Assembly: GCA_031255415.1 (NCBI GenBank) | Contig: JAIRSO010000066.1 | Span: forward strand, 1 to 64,000 | Source: Oscillospiraceae bacterium | Lineage (GTDB): Bacteria > Bacillota > Clostridia > Christensenellales > Aristaeellaceae | Direction of reading: 5' to 3' | DNA length: 64,000 nucleotides | Part shown: positions 8,190 through 17,467 of the stretch, piece by piece | How the letters are laid out: the number at the start of each line of letters is the position of its first letter | How positions within the stretch are numbered: position 1 is the first letter of the stretch | The notes under the pieces: generated by a model | Seen by the model: only the letters and a program-made list of their open reading frames with translations | The model's database searches: none | What the model was told of the DNA's origin: nothing | Position numbers and translations under genes: made by a program

Positions 8190-10013
8190 ATGAAGGCTTT
8201 CACTTTCAAAAACCGCCTGTTCGCGGCGTTCGCCGCCATCACAGCCGCAGTGGTCTCGATGTTTACCCTGCTGCTGATTCTCTATACATTCTCGCTGAAT
8301 CGTAAGGCCGAATTGATCCGCCAAAGAGAGATATTCCAAAGAGACGTGGAGGAAATCGAATCGATTATGTACCAGGCCGGCACGCTAGCCATGCGCACCG
8401 CCACCAATATGAGCGTGCTCAACGCGTTCATCCCACTGGATAATCCCGGCAACGCGCCCGATGAGAATTACTTCGACGAAAACTTGCTCGAAGCTATCCA
8501 CTTAAGCAGTATCATCGCCGACGTGCTTTTTATCGACTCTCCAGCCGCGCGCATCAGCGTCTTCAATAGATACGGCGATTACTTAAGCTCCGGCAGGCTG
8601 TACGAAACGGAAAGCGTCGTCCGCCAGACCCTGGCTAGTACGGACTGGATCGATGAAACGCTCGCTAAAATCCAGCGCAGCCCTAATGGCGCGGCGGTAA
8701 CTGGCTCCTCCGGGGATATGTGGTCCGATAACCAGAATATTAAGCTGATCTGCGTAAGTCAGGCGATATCCTATACCGCGCAGTCGCATCCGTATGGATT
8801 GGTGTCCGTACAAATAGATGAGAAACATATATCGGATCTGGCGTTTTGGAACGATGGATCAGCCGGCGTGAATATCCTGCTCGATGTGCTGGACGGCAAT
8901 AACCCGGGCGTGGTCTACAAAACCCCCGGCTCAGACGGCGCGGACGGTTTGCTGGACGGCATAGCCGATTACATTCAACTCGCCATGAGTGACGAGCCTA
9001 ACGCATTGCAGGTATCGTACAAGCATAACGGGCGCGGCGTGGTCTTGATGGCGGCGGCGCTGTCACAGTGCGATTGGATGCTTGCGCGCGCTCTGCCTTC
9101 GTCCGCCCTGCTTCAACCATACCTTGCCACGTACTTGATCATCATCCTGGGCAGTCTTGGACTGTTGGCGCTGCTGCTGTTCGTCGTGAACGTGACCGCC
9201 AGCCGAATCTCCAGCCCGCTGATCAATCTGTCCGCCGACATTTCTAAGATAAGCCTGGGCAATATGAAACTGCCGGAACAAAAACAAGGCTACACAAGCC
9301 GGGAACTGATAGCGCTGGACGACGCGTTCCGAGGGATGCTAGCGCGGCTGGATCGCGCTGTTGACGTTGAGATGCAGGCTTATCTGCGCGCGCTTCAGGC
9401 TCAGGTGAATCCTCACTTCCTCTATAACATGCTGTCCGTGATCATCGCGTCCAGCGAGGCGTGCGCAGACGAGCGCACGGTATCCATGTGCATCAAACTA
9501 TCCGAGATGCTGCGCTACATCTCCGACGTGAAGCATCAAACCGTGCCCCTGCGCGACGAGCTTAACCACGCGCGCAACTACCTCGACTTGATGAAACAAC
9601 GTTACGAGGACCTGTTTTCATATGAGATAATCGTCGAGGGCGAAATCGACGGAGTTCGCCTGCCGAGGCTGTCCGTCCAGCCGCTGGCGGAGAACTGCTT
9701 TGTCCACGGCTTCACCAACGAACCGCCCTGGCACATCCGTATAACGGCGAGCGCGTCCGCAGACCGCTGGCGCGTCCGCGTGGAGGATAATGGAGTGGGC
9801 ATGACCGACACGCAAATAGCCGAACTGGATAAACGGATAGATAGATACATCGCGGACGTGGCGGGCACCTATCAGGAGCTTCAGATAGGCGGCATGGGTT
9901 TGATCAACACTCTGCTTAGACTGCGCTTGATGCACAGCGAACCGTTGAGCCGCCATATTGAAAACAGCGGCGAGGGCGGGCTTGCCGTTCAGATCGAGGG
10001 GGTTATATCGTGA
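8190..10013 (+). CDS. Sensor histidine kinase, YesM/LytS-like
   Basis: Membrane sensor that phosphorylates the response regulator encoded next. 607 residues, starting at the ATG at 8190 (GGGGAG upstream). Order: a transmembrane helix near residues 8-32, an extracytoplasmic sensing region to about residue 310, a second transmembrane helix (TYLIIILGSLGLLALLLFVV), a HAMP-like linker, a YesM-type phosphoacceptor motif QAQVNPHFLYNML, then an ATPase domain with AENCFVHGF, EDNGVGMT and GGMGLINTLLRL. The stop overlaps the next start (GTGA). The neighbouring transporter and binding protein suggest that the signal is a sugar, possibly presented by the binding protein at 11540. Confidence 0.93.
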   Translation: MKAFTFKNRLFAAFAAITAAVVSMFTLLLILYTFSLNRKAELIRQREIFQRDVEEIESIMYQAGTLAMRTATNMSVLNAFIPLDNPGNAPDENYFDENLLEAIHLSSIIADVLFIDSPAARISVFNRYGDYLSSGRLYETESVVRQTLASTDWIDETLAKIQRSPNGAAVTGSSGDMWSDNQNIKLICVSQAISYTAQSHPYGLVSVQIDEKHISDLAFWNDGSAGVNILLDVLDGNNPGVVYKTPGSDGADGLLDGIADYIQLAMSDEPNALQVSYKHNGRGVVLMAAALSQCDWMLARALPSSALLQPYLATYLIIILGSLGLLALLLFVVNVTASRISSPLINLSADISKISLGNMKLPEQKQGYTSRELIALDDAFRGMLARLDRAVDVEMQAYLRALQAQVNPHFLYNMLSVIIASSEACADERTVSMCIKLSEMLRYISDVKHQTVPLRDELNHARNYLDLMKQRYEDLFSYEIIVEGEIDGVRLPRLSVQPLAENCFVHGFTNEPPWHIRITASASADRWRVRVEDNGVGMTDTQIAELDKRIDRYIADVAGTYQELQIGGMGLINTLLRLRLMHSEPLSRHIENSGEGGLAVQIEGVIS

Positions 10014-11527
10014 TCCATGTGCTGATCGCGGAAGACGAACCGCCTATCCTCCGGCGTATCGCCGCTATGGTGGAGCAGACGGACGCGCTGTTCCGGGTGG
10101 TTGGCATGGCGCTCAACGGCAAAGAGGCGCTCCGTGTGATGGAGGATATCCATGTCGACGTACTGCTGACGGATATACGGATGCCGGTCATGGATGGATT
10201 GCGCCTGATGGAGGAAACGCGCGCGCGGTATCCGGGGTGCATCGTGGTCGTGCTGTCGGGGTATCAGGACTACGAGTATATGGCGCAGGCGATCCGCACG
10301 CGCAGTATGGATTATCTCCTAAAACCCGTGTCCGCGGACACGATGCGCGAACTGCTCTCGCGCGTGAAGGCGCAGTATCTATCCGCAAGCCGCGAGCGAG
10401 TCGCCAACACGCTAGCCGCGCACATCAGCAGGGCTTCGCGGAGCCGATCCTCCCAGCGTGACCGCGCGGACGGCGACGAACTGGGCGTGTGCCTGTACTG
10501 CGCCGGAGGCATGCCCAGCGGCGGCGACGCGGAGATGTATCCCGGATCCGACGTATGGTCCTCCGTCTCGCTGGAATCGCTGGCGGGACAGGCGATCAAC
10601 GATTTCACTACGTTCACATGGGAATTCATGGGAGGCACTCCGGTCGAGCGTATCCTGTTCTTCCAGACGGCGCGCGCGCAAATTGAACCATGGATGAAAC
10701 GCCTTCATGAAATGGCTGTCGAACAATCGTCCATGCCCGTCAGTTGCGCGTGCGCTTCCGGCTTGATTCCCCTGTCGGACGTTAACGCGACTGTCAAGCG
10801 GCTGCGCGAGTCGCTGCGCCGGCATATAAGGATAGGGCGGAGCCTGTTCCTGTGCGTGGATACCGACGCGGACGAAAAGGATGGAGCCGGGCCGGACGAT
10901 TCCGCGTTATCGATCAAGCTGGGCGAGATGCTTGCCGACGGCAGGATTGGTCAGGCGAGTCCGTTCAAAAGGGAACTGTTCCGGCAGATGGAGTCGGACG
11001 GATGGGTTCAGCAGCGGGTCATGCGGTTGTTTTCGGACGCGGTGGCATACGCGGAGAAAACCGGCGGCGGCGCGCTGCGCCATTCGGCTAAGCAGTATAG
11101 AAGCGTTATCGCGGAGGCGGTATCCACCGCTTCATCGTTCAAGGCGCTGGAGGAAGCGGTATCCGCGCTCCCGCCTCTTTCCCAGGGCAACAAGCCCGAC
11201 AACGACGCTAGACATGAGAAAGTCGCGGACGATATCGCGAAATACCTGCGCGAACATTTCGCGGACTCGATAACCAACCAAACGCTGGCTAAGACGTTCG
11301 GATACGTGCCCAGTTACGTCAGCGTGCTGTTCCGCAGGAAGTATAAGCAGTCGCCGTCGGAATATTTGTCGGATATACGCATGGGCGAGGCCAAGAAACT
11401 GATGCAGGAAACGCCCGGCATACTCGTGCGCGAGGTAGCCGATCGCGTCGGGTTCAAGAACCAGCATCATTTCTCTCGCGCGTTCAAGGAAAAGGTGGGC
11501 ATGTGGCCTACCAGTTATCAATCGTGA
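10010..11527 (+). CDS. AraC-family response regulator, YesN-like
   Basis: Transcription factor of the two-component pair, 505 residues, GTG start overlapping the kinase stop. The N-terminal receiver domain has the acidic cluster EDE (residues 8-10), phosphoacceptor Asp55 in LLTDIRMPVMDGL, and the KPV motif near residue 105. A long middle region of unknown role (about residues 130-400) precedes a C-terminal AraC/XylS double helix-turn-helix ending in VADRVGFKNQHHFSRAFKE. It probably activates the sugar transporter genes that follow; no operator could be assigned with confidence. Confidence 0.93.
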   Translation: MIHVLIAEDEPPILRRIAAMVEQTDALFRVVGMALNGKEALRVMEDIHVDVLLTDIRMPVMDGLRLMEETRARYPGCIVVVLSGYQDYEYMAQAIRTRSMDYLLKPVSADTMRELLSRVKAQYLSASRERVANTLAAHISRASRSRSSQRDRADGDELGVCLYCAGGMPSGGDAEMYPGSDVWSSVSLESLAGQAINDFTTFTWEFMGGTPVERILFFQTARAQIEPWMKRLHEMAVEQSSMPVSCACASGLIPLSDVNATVKRLRESLRRHIRIGRSLFLCVDTDADEKDGAGPDDSALSIKLGEMLADGRIGQASPFKRELFRQMESDGWVQQRVMRLFSDAVAYAEKTGGGALRHSAKQYRSVIAEAVSTASSFKALEEAVSALPPLSQGNKPDNDARHEKVADDIAKYLREHFADSITNQTLAKTFGYVPSYVSVLFRRKYKQSPSEYLSDIRMGEAKKLMQETPGILVREVADRVGFKNQHHFSRAFKEKVGMWPTSYQS

Positions 11528-11539
11528 AGGGGTTTCGTC

Positions 11540-12538
11540 ATGAAAATACGTTTGCGCGCGTGCGCCGCGCTGATCGCCGTAATGCTGTCCGCGTCCGGTT
11601 CGGCTTTAGCGCAGTACGCCATCGTAGTCAAGGATACGCACAATCCGTACATGATCCGGATGCGGGAGGGGTTTCAAAGGGCGTGCGCCGAGCTGGGCGT
11701 GGAAGCCGTGTTTACCGGGCCGGGCGCGGACGGCTATCCCGATCAGGCGCAGTGCGTGCGGACGCTGATTGAACAGGGAGCGGAGGCCGTCGCCATCGCC
11801 GTTAACGATCAGGCCGCGCTGGCGGACGCGCTGAACGAGGCTATCGCGGCGGGAGTACCTATCGTTTCGCTGGATTCGATGGTCGATCCCCAGCGGCGCA
11901 TCGTTCACATCCAGCAAGCTTCGCCGGAGATGATCGGGCGCGTGCTGATCCAGGCGGGCGCGCAGATGATAGGCGGCAAAGGCCAGTTCGCGATACTGAC
12001 CACGACTCCCGCTATGCCCAATCAAGCCGACTGGGTGAGATGGATGGAGTACGAGCTTAACGCTTATCCCGAAAAATACAGCAGTATGGAGCTGGTGCGG
12101 ATTGCGTACGGGCTGGACGAGTACGCCGCGAGCGCGGACGCGGCGCGGGAGTTATTGGATCATTACCCCGACTTGAAGCTGATCATCGCGCCGACGGTGG
12201 TGGGGATACGCGCGGCGGCTGAGACGGTCGAGGCGGCGGGTTCGCCCGTGCTGGTGACGGGGCTGGGCTTGCCGTCCGAGATGGCGGGGCATATCCAGTC
12301 CGGCGTATGCCCGTGGATGTATCTATGGAATCCCTCCAACGTCGGATACCTTGCGGCTTATGTGATCGATACTCTTCTGAAGGGCGGGGCGTCGGGGATG
12401 CTGGGGGAGGTCTTTTCCGCCGGCGCGCTGGGCGATAGGGTCATTACGGAAAGCGGGGACGGCGGCACGGAGGTCGTCCTGGGCAACCCGCAGATGTTCG
12501 ATAGAACGAATATCATGGTCTGGAAAGAAATGATGTGA
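11540..12538 (+). CDS. Sugar-binding protein, periplasmic-binding type 1 (first copy)
   Basis: Exported ligand-binding protein of the RbsB/RhaS class, 332 residues. A signal peptide (basic MKIRLR, hydrophobic core, cleavage after SALA) is clear; there is no lipobox cysteine. The gene starts 12 bases after the response-regulator stop and shares a transcript with the two-component genes rather than the transporter. It is a paralogue of the binding protein at 16351: both carry a TGLxLxSxMAxxIxxGVC stretch followed by LWNP. A plausible role is to deliver ligand to the kinase sensor domain, as in the XylFII-LytS system; this is inference. Confidence 0.88.
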   Translation: MKIRLRACAALIAVMLSASGSALAQYAIVVKDTHNPYMIRMREGFQRACAELGVEAVFTGPGADGYPDQAQCVRTLIEQGAEAVAIAVNDQAALADALNEAIAAGVPIVSLDSMVDPQRRIVHIQQASPEMIGRVLIQAGAQMIGGKGQFAILTTTPAMPNQADWVRWMEYELNAYPEKYSSMELVRIAYGLDEYAASADAARELLDHYPDLKLIIAPTVVGIRAAAETVEAAGSPVLVTGLGLPSEMAGHIQSGVCPWMYLWNPSNVGYLAAYVIDTLLKGGASGMLGEVFSAGALGDRVITESGDGGTEVVLGNPQMFDRTNIMVWKEMM

Positions 12539-12564
12539 GGGGACGGGCGTTCTTTCCACATCTT

Positions 12565-12621
12565 TTGCAAAATCGGCACAGACGTTTTAGATTGTGGCAT
12601 TTACTATTCGGATACATGCCA
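12565..12621 (+). promoter_or_regulatory. Candidate promoter and operator before the sugar ABC genes
   Basis: TTGCAA (12565-12570) and TAGATT (12588-12593) are 17 bases apart, followed by an inverted repeat TGGCAT-N15-ATGCCA (12595-12621). The position between the first binding-protein gene and the ATPase gene suits a regulated promoter. The boxes are weak matches. Confidence 0.3.
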
Positions 12622-12653
12622 TAGAATATAGATAGTGGCTGGAGGGGATGGCT

Positions 12654-14150
12654 GTGGCGGAAACGCTGTTGGTGATGCGGCATATCACGAAGATCTTTCC
12701 CGGCGTGAAGGCGCTCGACGACGTGCGGTTCGATCTTAACGCGGGCGAGATACACGCGCTGGTCGGCGAGAACGGCGCGGGAAAGTCCACTTTCATCAAG
12801 GTGCTCGCGGGCGTTCATCAGCCGGACGGCGGCGAGATCCTTCTGGACGGGCGCAAGATAGCCATGCACGATCCTCTGACCGCCCAGCGCCACGGCATAG
12901 CCGCCATACATCAGCACGCAGCTTCTTACCCCGATCTGTCGGTGGCTGAAAACATATTCATCGGGCACGAGTTCATGGCAGGGCCGTTTATCAACTGGCG
13001 CAAGGCGAATCAAGAAGCCAAGAAACTCCTGGACTCGATCGGCGCGGATATAAACCCCGCAGAGTCGGTCGGCTCGCTGTCGGTCGCGCGCCAGCAGATG
13101 GTCGAGATAGCCAAGGCGCTGTCCCAGAACGCGCGCATCCTCATCATGGATGAACCGACCGCCGCGCTGTCCAAGCGCGAGAGCGAGGAACTGTACGCCA
13201 TCGCCAGGTCTCTGCGGGATCGCGGAGTGGCGATTATTCTGATATCCCATCGGTTTGAGGATATATTCGGACTCGCCGACCGCGCCACTGTGCTGCGCGA
13301 CGGCGGGTATGTCGGTACCTGGCCTATCGCGGAGTTGGACGCGGCGAAACTGGTAAACCTCATGGTCAACCGCGATATCGGGCAGTTCTATCCAAAGAAA
13401 AAGACGAAGCCGGGGAAGGAATTACTGCGCGCCGAAGGCTTGAGCCGAACGGGATACTTCAAGGACGTAAGCCTGCGCGTCAACGAGGGCGAGATCGTCG
13501 GGCTGACAGGGCTGGTAGGCGCTGGACGCACGGAGGTGGCGCAGTCGCTGTTCGGCGCGGAGAAGCCCGACTCCGGCGATATATATATCCATAATGAAAA
13601 GGCGGCGATCAACTCCCCGAACGACGCGATGCGGCTGGGGCTGGGGCTTCTGCCGGAGGATCGGCAGACGGAAGGATTGCTGCTGCCCTGGCCGATCCAG
13701 TACAACATCACCCTGCCGTCGCTGAGCGCGTTGTCGCGCGGCGCTTTTCTATCGGATAAGAACGAGCGGCGCGTGTCAAGCGATTATAAAGATCAGCTGT
13801 CCATCAAGGCGAACGATATCATGACCGCGGCGCAGTCGCTGTCCGGAGGCAACCAGCAAAAGGTGGTGGTCGCCAAACTGCTGGCGATGAACCTTAAAAT
13901 CCTCATACTGGACGAACCGACAAAGGGCGTGGACGTGGGCAGCAAGGCCGCCATCTATGAGATAATGTCCGAGCTGGCTTCAAGAGGCATCGGCATACTG
14001 ATGATATCATCGGAAATGCCGGAGGCGCTGAACATGACCGACCGCATCTATGTGATGCGGGAAGGGCGCGTATCTGCCGAGTTCGAGTCGGAAGGCGTCT
14101 CGCAGAGCCAAGTGCTCGAGGCCGCCATGCCCCTTGATAAACAATCATAA
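12654..14150 (+). CDS. Sugar ABC transporter ATP-binding protein (RbsA/MglA type)
   Basis: Energises sugar import from the cytoplasmic face. Two ATPase domains in one chain, 498 residues, the hallmark of carbohydrate-uptake type 2 importers. First domain: Walker A GENGAGKST, signature SLSVARQQ, Walker B ILIMDEPTAAL. Second domain: degenerate Walker A GLVGAGRTE, signature SGGNQQKVV, Walker B LILDEPTKGVDVG. The GTG at 12654 is preferred because GGAGG lies eight bases upstream; an in-frame ATG at 12648 is only two bases from that site. Followed 21 bases later by the first permease gene. Confidence 0.93.
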   Translation: MAETLLVMRHITKIFPGVKALDDVRFDLNAGEIHALVGENGAGKSTFIKVLAGVHQPDGGEILLDGRKIAMHDPLTAQRHGIAAIHQHAASYPDLSVAENIFIGHEFMAGPFINWRKANQEAKKLLDSIGADINPAESVGSLSVARQQMVEIAKALSQNARILIMDEPTAALSKRESEELYAIARSLRDRGVAIILISHRFEDIFGLADRATVLRDGGYVGTWPIAELDAAKLVNLMVNRDIGQFYPKKKTKPGKELLRAEGLSRTGYFKDVSLRVNEGEIVGLTGLVGAGRTEVAQSLFGAEKPDSGDIYIHNEKAAINSPNDAMRLGLGLLPEDRQTEGLLLPWPIQYNITLPSLSALSRGAFLSDKNERRVSSDYKDQLSIKANDIMTAAQSLSGGNQQKVVVAKLLAMNLKILILDEPTKGVDVGSKAAIYEIMSELASRGIGILMISSEMPEALNMTDRIYVMREGRVSAEFESEGVSQSQVLEAAMPLDKQS

Positions 14151-14171
14151 TTAGGGAAGGAGGCGCGCAGC

Positions 14172-15209
14172 GTGCTGGAAAACGGAAAAACGCGCGGACG
14201 CGGCGGACGCGCGGCGCCCGATCTGCTGGCGCTGCTGACGAAACGCCGCGAGATACTGCTGCTGGCGGTGCTGGCGGCGCTGGCGCTGGGCGTAAGCCTC
14301 CGCGTGCCCGGATACCTCAAGAATAACTATATGAATATCCTCAAGGGCGGAGCCATTAACATGGTGATGGCGGCGGGCATGCTCCCCGTTCTGCTGATCG
14401 GATCGATAGATATCTCCGTAGCGTCCACGCTGGCCTTCGCGGGCTCCGTCGCCGGGATGCTGATGCGCGACGGCTATGTTGGATCGACTCTTGCGATGAT
14501 CCTGATCGGGATAGGGGTCGGCGCGCTGGTGGGCGCGCTCAACGGCGCGCTGGTCGCGTGGGGCAGGGTGCTGCCCATCATAGTCACGCTGGGCATGAGT
14601 TACGTCGCCCGCGCGATGATCCCAATGGACTGGCTGCTCGGCCTGAACAAGATCGCGCGCATCCATCTCACCGATTCGTTTAAGGTATTCTTCATCGACC
14701 GCTATTTCATCGGACTGCCGTATCTGGTGTGGTCGGCGGTGATCGTCACCGCGCTGACGGGATTGTTCCTAAGGTACACGCGCACGGGCCGGAGCATATA
14801 CGCCGTAGGCTCGAACGAGTCCGCGGCGCTGGTGCGCGGCGTGCGCGCGGACGGCGTTAAGACGCTGGCGCACGCTATATGCGGAGCGGCGGCGGGGCTG
14901 GCTGGCGTGCTGTGGCTGGGTTATTACAACTCGATAGAGAAATCGACCGCCGCAGGGGACGAGATGTATGTGATCGCCGCGTGCGTGCTGGGCGGGGTCG
15001 CGGTGACTGGCGGTTATGGAAAGATAACGGGGGTGGCGATAGGGGCGGTGATGATCGCGATGATCAACAGCGCGATACCGCAGCTGAAGATCGGCAACGC
15101 GATGATCACGGAGTTTGTAAAGGGGTTGCTGCTGCTAGGCGCCATCCTGCTCAACGCGGCTCTGCGCCGCCTGGCGCGCCGCCGCGAACTGATAGGGAGG
15201 CGCGTTTGA
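14172..15209 (+). CDS. Sugar ABC transporter permease 1
   Basis: Membrane channel subunit of the BPD-transp-2 family (RbsC-like), 345 residues. GTG start with AAGGAGG upstream. Many hydrophobic helices, and the family motif MLPVLLIGSIDISVASTLAF, which matches the GGIDLSVG region of ribose-type permeases. Its stop is one base before the next permease start. Two different permeases in series suggest a heterodimeric channel, as in the rhamnose (RhaP/RhaQ) and AI-2 importers. Confidence 0.9.
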   Translation: MLENGKTRGRGGRAAPDLLALLTKRREILLLAVLAALALGVSLRVPGYLKNNYMNILKGGAINMVMAAGMLPVLLIGSIDISVASTLAFAGSVAGMLMRDGYVGSTLAMILIGIGVGALVGALNGALVAWGRVLPIIVTLGMSYVARAMIPMDWLLGLNKIARIHLTDSFKVFFIDRYFIGLPYLVWSAVIVTALTGLFLRYTRTGRSIYAVGSNESAALVRGVRADGVKTLAHAICGAAAGLAGVLWLGYYNSIEKSTAAGDEMYVIAACVLGGVAVTGGYGKITGVAIGAVMIAMINSAIPQLKIGNAMITEFVKGLLLLGAILLNAALRRLARRRELIGRRV

Positions 15210-15210
15210 T

Positions 15211-16302
15211 ATGGGCAAGCAAGCCGCTCGCGCACTGAAAGGCCTGTTCCGCTGGGAGACGATGCTGCTTGCCGTGCTCGTGCTCATGTGCGCGGTGTTC
15301 GACCGCAGGGACGCGGCGAGGCAGGCCGCGGGGTTATCCAAGAAGGACGTGTTCAACCTGGCGGTCGTCGTTAAGGGCTTGAGGCCGTATATGCTGTACG
15401 GTTTCATGACGCTGGGCGTGATGCTGATACTCGCGATGGGCGATATCGATATATCCGTGGGAGCCTCCGCCGCGCTGTCGGTAGCCGTGATGGGCGTTGT
15501 ATATCAGTCGGCGACGGTATCGGGCTTGCGCGCCGAGTCCGCGCTGGCTCTCGCTCTGCTCTCGTGCCTGGCAACGGGCGGGCTGTGCGGCGCGGCGAAC
15601 GGGTTTCTCGTGACGAGGTTCAAGGAACTGTTCGCGATGATCATCACTCTGGCGACGCAGTTGTTCTATCGCGGGATCGCCTATCTATTGCTGGGCGGCA
15701 AGACGCTGACGTTCAAGAACGACGTGACATTCGACTCGCTCAAGCGGCTATACGACACGGTTCAGATAGGCGGGGTAAGCGTGCCTGTCATGTTAATCGC
15801 GCTGATGGCTGCAGCGGCGGTCTACGCCGTATGGATTCACGGCACGCCCGGCGGGCGGCGCATCTTCGCGCTGGGCACTAACGCGAAGGCGACGTTCTAC
15901 AGCGGCGTGCGCACGGATCGCGTCAAGTTCGGGCTGTTCACGCTGTGCGGGCTTACTAGCGCCGCGACCGGGGTGTTCTTTGTCGGAGCCACGTCCAGCT
16001 CCATCCGCGCCGACGCGATGATGGGCTACGAGATGTACGCTATCGCGGCGGCGGTGCTGGGAGGGTTCTCCACGTCCGGCGGGAAGGGCAGCGTGATAGG
16101 CGTCGCGCTGTCGCTGGTCATATTCGGCGTGATGAAGATCGGGCTGGGCACGCTGTACGGATTCGTGGACAGTATGGTCAATCTATCCGTAGGCGTGATA
16201 CTGATTATCTCAACGCTCCTGCCCAACTTGATAAGCGGCGCGGGCGAGGCGATCCGCTTGAACCGGCGCAGGGCGCGAGCCAACGTATCCTATCAGGCGT
16301 GA
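15211..16302 (+). CDS. Sugar ABC transporter permease 2
   Basis: Second BPD-transp-2 channel subunit, 363 residues, with GGGAGG upstream of its ATG. Motif MLILAMGDIDISVGASAAL corresponds to the conserved region of ribose-type permeases, and a GGFSTSGGKGSVIG loop lies toward the C-terminus. It presumably pairs with the preceding permease and the dual ATPase. The substrate cannot be read from sequence; a deoxy-sugar or other monosaccharide is likely given the paralogues and the fucI and kduI genes nearby. Confidence 0.9.
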   Translation: MGKQAARALKGLFRWETMLLAVLVLMCAVFDRRDAARQAAGLSKKDVFNLAVVVKGLRPYMLYGFMTLGVMLILAMGDIDISVGASAALSVAVMGVVYQSATVSGLRAESALALALLSCLATGGLCGAANGFLVTRFKELFAMIITLATQLFYRGIAYLLLGGKTLTFKNDVTFDSLKRLYDTVQIGGVSVPVMLIALMAAAAVYAVWIHGTPGGRRIFALGTNAKATFYSGVRTDRVKFGLFTLCGLTSAATGVFFVGATSSSIRADAMMGYEMYAIAAAVLGGFSTSGGKGSVIGVALSLVIFGVMKIGLGTLYGFVDSMVNLSVGVILIISTLLPNLISGAGEAIRLNRRRARANVSYQA

Positions 16303-16350
16303 CCGCCTGATGCGATAGTCAACCCCATTGAGAATGAGGAGGAATTAGGA

Positions 16351-17394
16351 ATGAAACGACTCGTAAGCATCATGCTGGCCGTACTGCTGGCGGTCGGCGC
16401 GTCCGCGGCGTTCGCCGGCGAGGCGCCGGACGAGGGTCTGCTTATCGGCGTGCTGTACAAGCAGTCGGGCAACGCGTATTTCCAGGCGGCGGTGGAAGGA
16501 TTCCAAAAGGCCGCCGACGAGCTGGGGTTCACGTTCATCCACGACGGACCGGATGACGGATCGTCCGACGGACAGATCCGCATCATCGAGAACTACATCA
16601 ACCAGGGCGTGGACGCGATCGCCGTATCCGCGAACGACGCGGACGCGCTGGTCAGCGCTCTTCAGGAAGCCAAGGCCGCCGGGATCAAGGTGGTTTCATG
16701 GGACGCGCCGGTGGCGGCGGAAGGCAGGGATTTGGACGTGCAGCCAGCCAGCGCGAAGTCGATCGCGCTCACGCAGCTGGAATCGATCTGCGAGTCGATA
16801 GGCGGCGAGGGGCAGCTGGCTATCGTGTCCGCGATGGCGACGGCGCCGAACCAGAACCTATGGATCAGCTTCATAGAGGAAGCGCTGAGGGATGACCCGG
16901 CCTACGCGAACATCGAGTATGTAGGCACCGTGTACGGCGACGACGAGTACACGAAGTCCTACGACGAGACGCTGGGCCTCATCAACCTGTATCCGGAACT
17001 GAAGGGTATCATCACCCCGACCACGGCGGGCGCTCCGGCTGTCGCTAAGTGCGTGATGGACGAAGGCAAGTCGATCAAGGTGACGGGCTTGACGCTGGCT
17101 AGCGATATGGCGGAATACATCAAGGCCGGCGTGTGCGACGCTACTTTCCTGTGGAACCCGATAGAGCTGGGCTACGCTGCGTCTTACGCGGCGGTGGCTT
17201 TGATCAAGGGCGAGATCACGGGAGCGGAAGGCGAGACGTTTGACGTGCCCGGAGTGGGCGTGTTGACGATCGAGCAGTCCACCGCGGTCAACGACGAGGG
17301 CGAGCTTGCCCCCACCGACGGCACCATCTCATACCTGAACAAACTGAACTCGTTCACCGTCGAGACCGTGGACGAATGGGTGGACATACTGTAA
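16351..17394 (+). CDS. Sugar-binding protein, RhaS-like (second copy)
   Basis: Exported substrate-binding protein of the importer, 347 residues, with a signal peptide (MKRLVSIMLAVLLAVGAS, cleavage near AFA). No lipobox. Strong ribosome-binding site GAGGAGG. It resembles rhamnose/AI-2-type binding proteins (QSGNAYFQAAVEGFQKAADEL, LWNPIELGYAASYAA). Located at the 3' end of the permease genes and closed by a terminator, so it is probably the dedicated transport receptor, while the copy at 11540 may serve sensing. Confidence 0.92.
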   Translation: MKRLVSIMLAVLLAVGASAAFAGEAPDEGLLIGVLYKQSGNAYFQAAVEGFQKAADELGFTFIHDGPDDGSSDGQIRIIENYINQGVDAIAVSANDADALVSALQEAKAAGIKVVSWDAPVAAEGRDLDVQPASAKSIALTQLESICESIGGEGQLAIVSAMATAPNQNLWISFIEEALRDDPAYANIEYVGTVYGDDEYTKSYDETLGLINLYPELKGIITPTTAGAPAVAKCVMDEGKSIKVTGLTLASDMAEYIKAGVCDATFLWNPIELGYAASYAAVALIKGEITGAEGETFDVPGVGVLTIEQSTAVNDEGELAPTDGTISYLNKLNSFTVETVDEWVDIL

Positions 17395-17428
17395 GATAGC
17401 CTATCAAAGTTACATCGCGCTAAAGAAA

Positions 17429-17463
17429 GAAGCGCCGCGAGCCTTACGCTTGCGGCGCTTCCT
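17429..17463. terminator. Bidirectional terminator hairpin
   Basis: Arms GAAGCGCCGC and GCGGCGCTTC sit between two convergent genes. T-rich flanks lie on both sides (TTCTTTCTTT when read on the minus strand), so it can stop both transcripts. Confidence 0.75.
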
Positions 17464-17467
17464 TATA

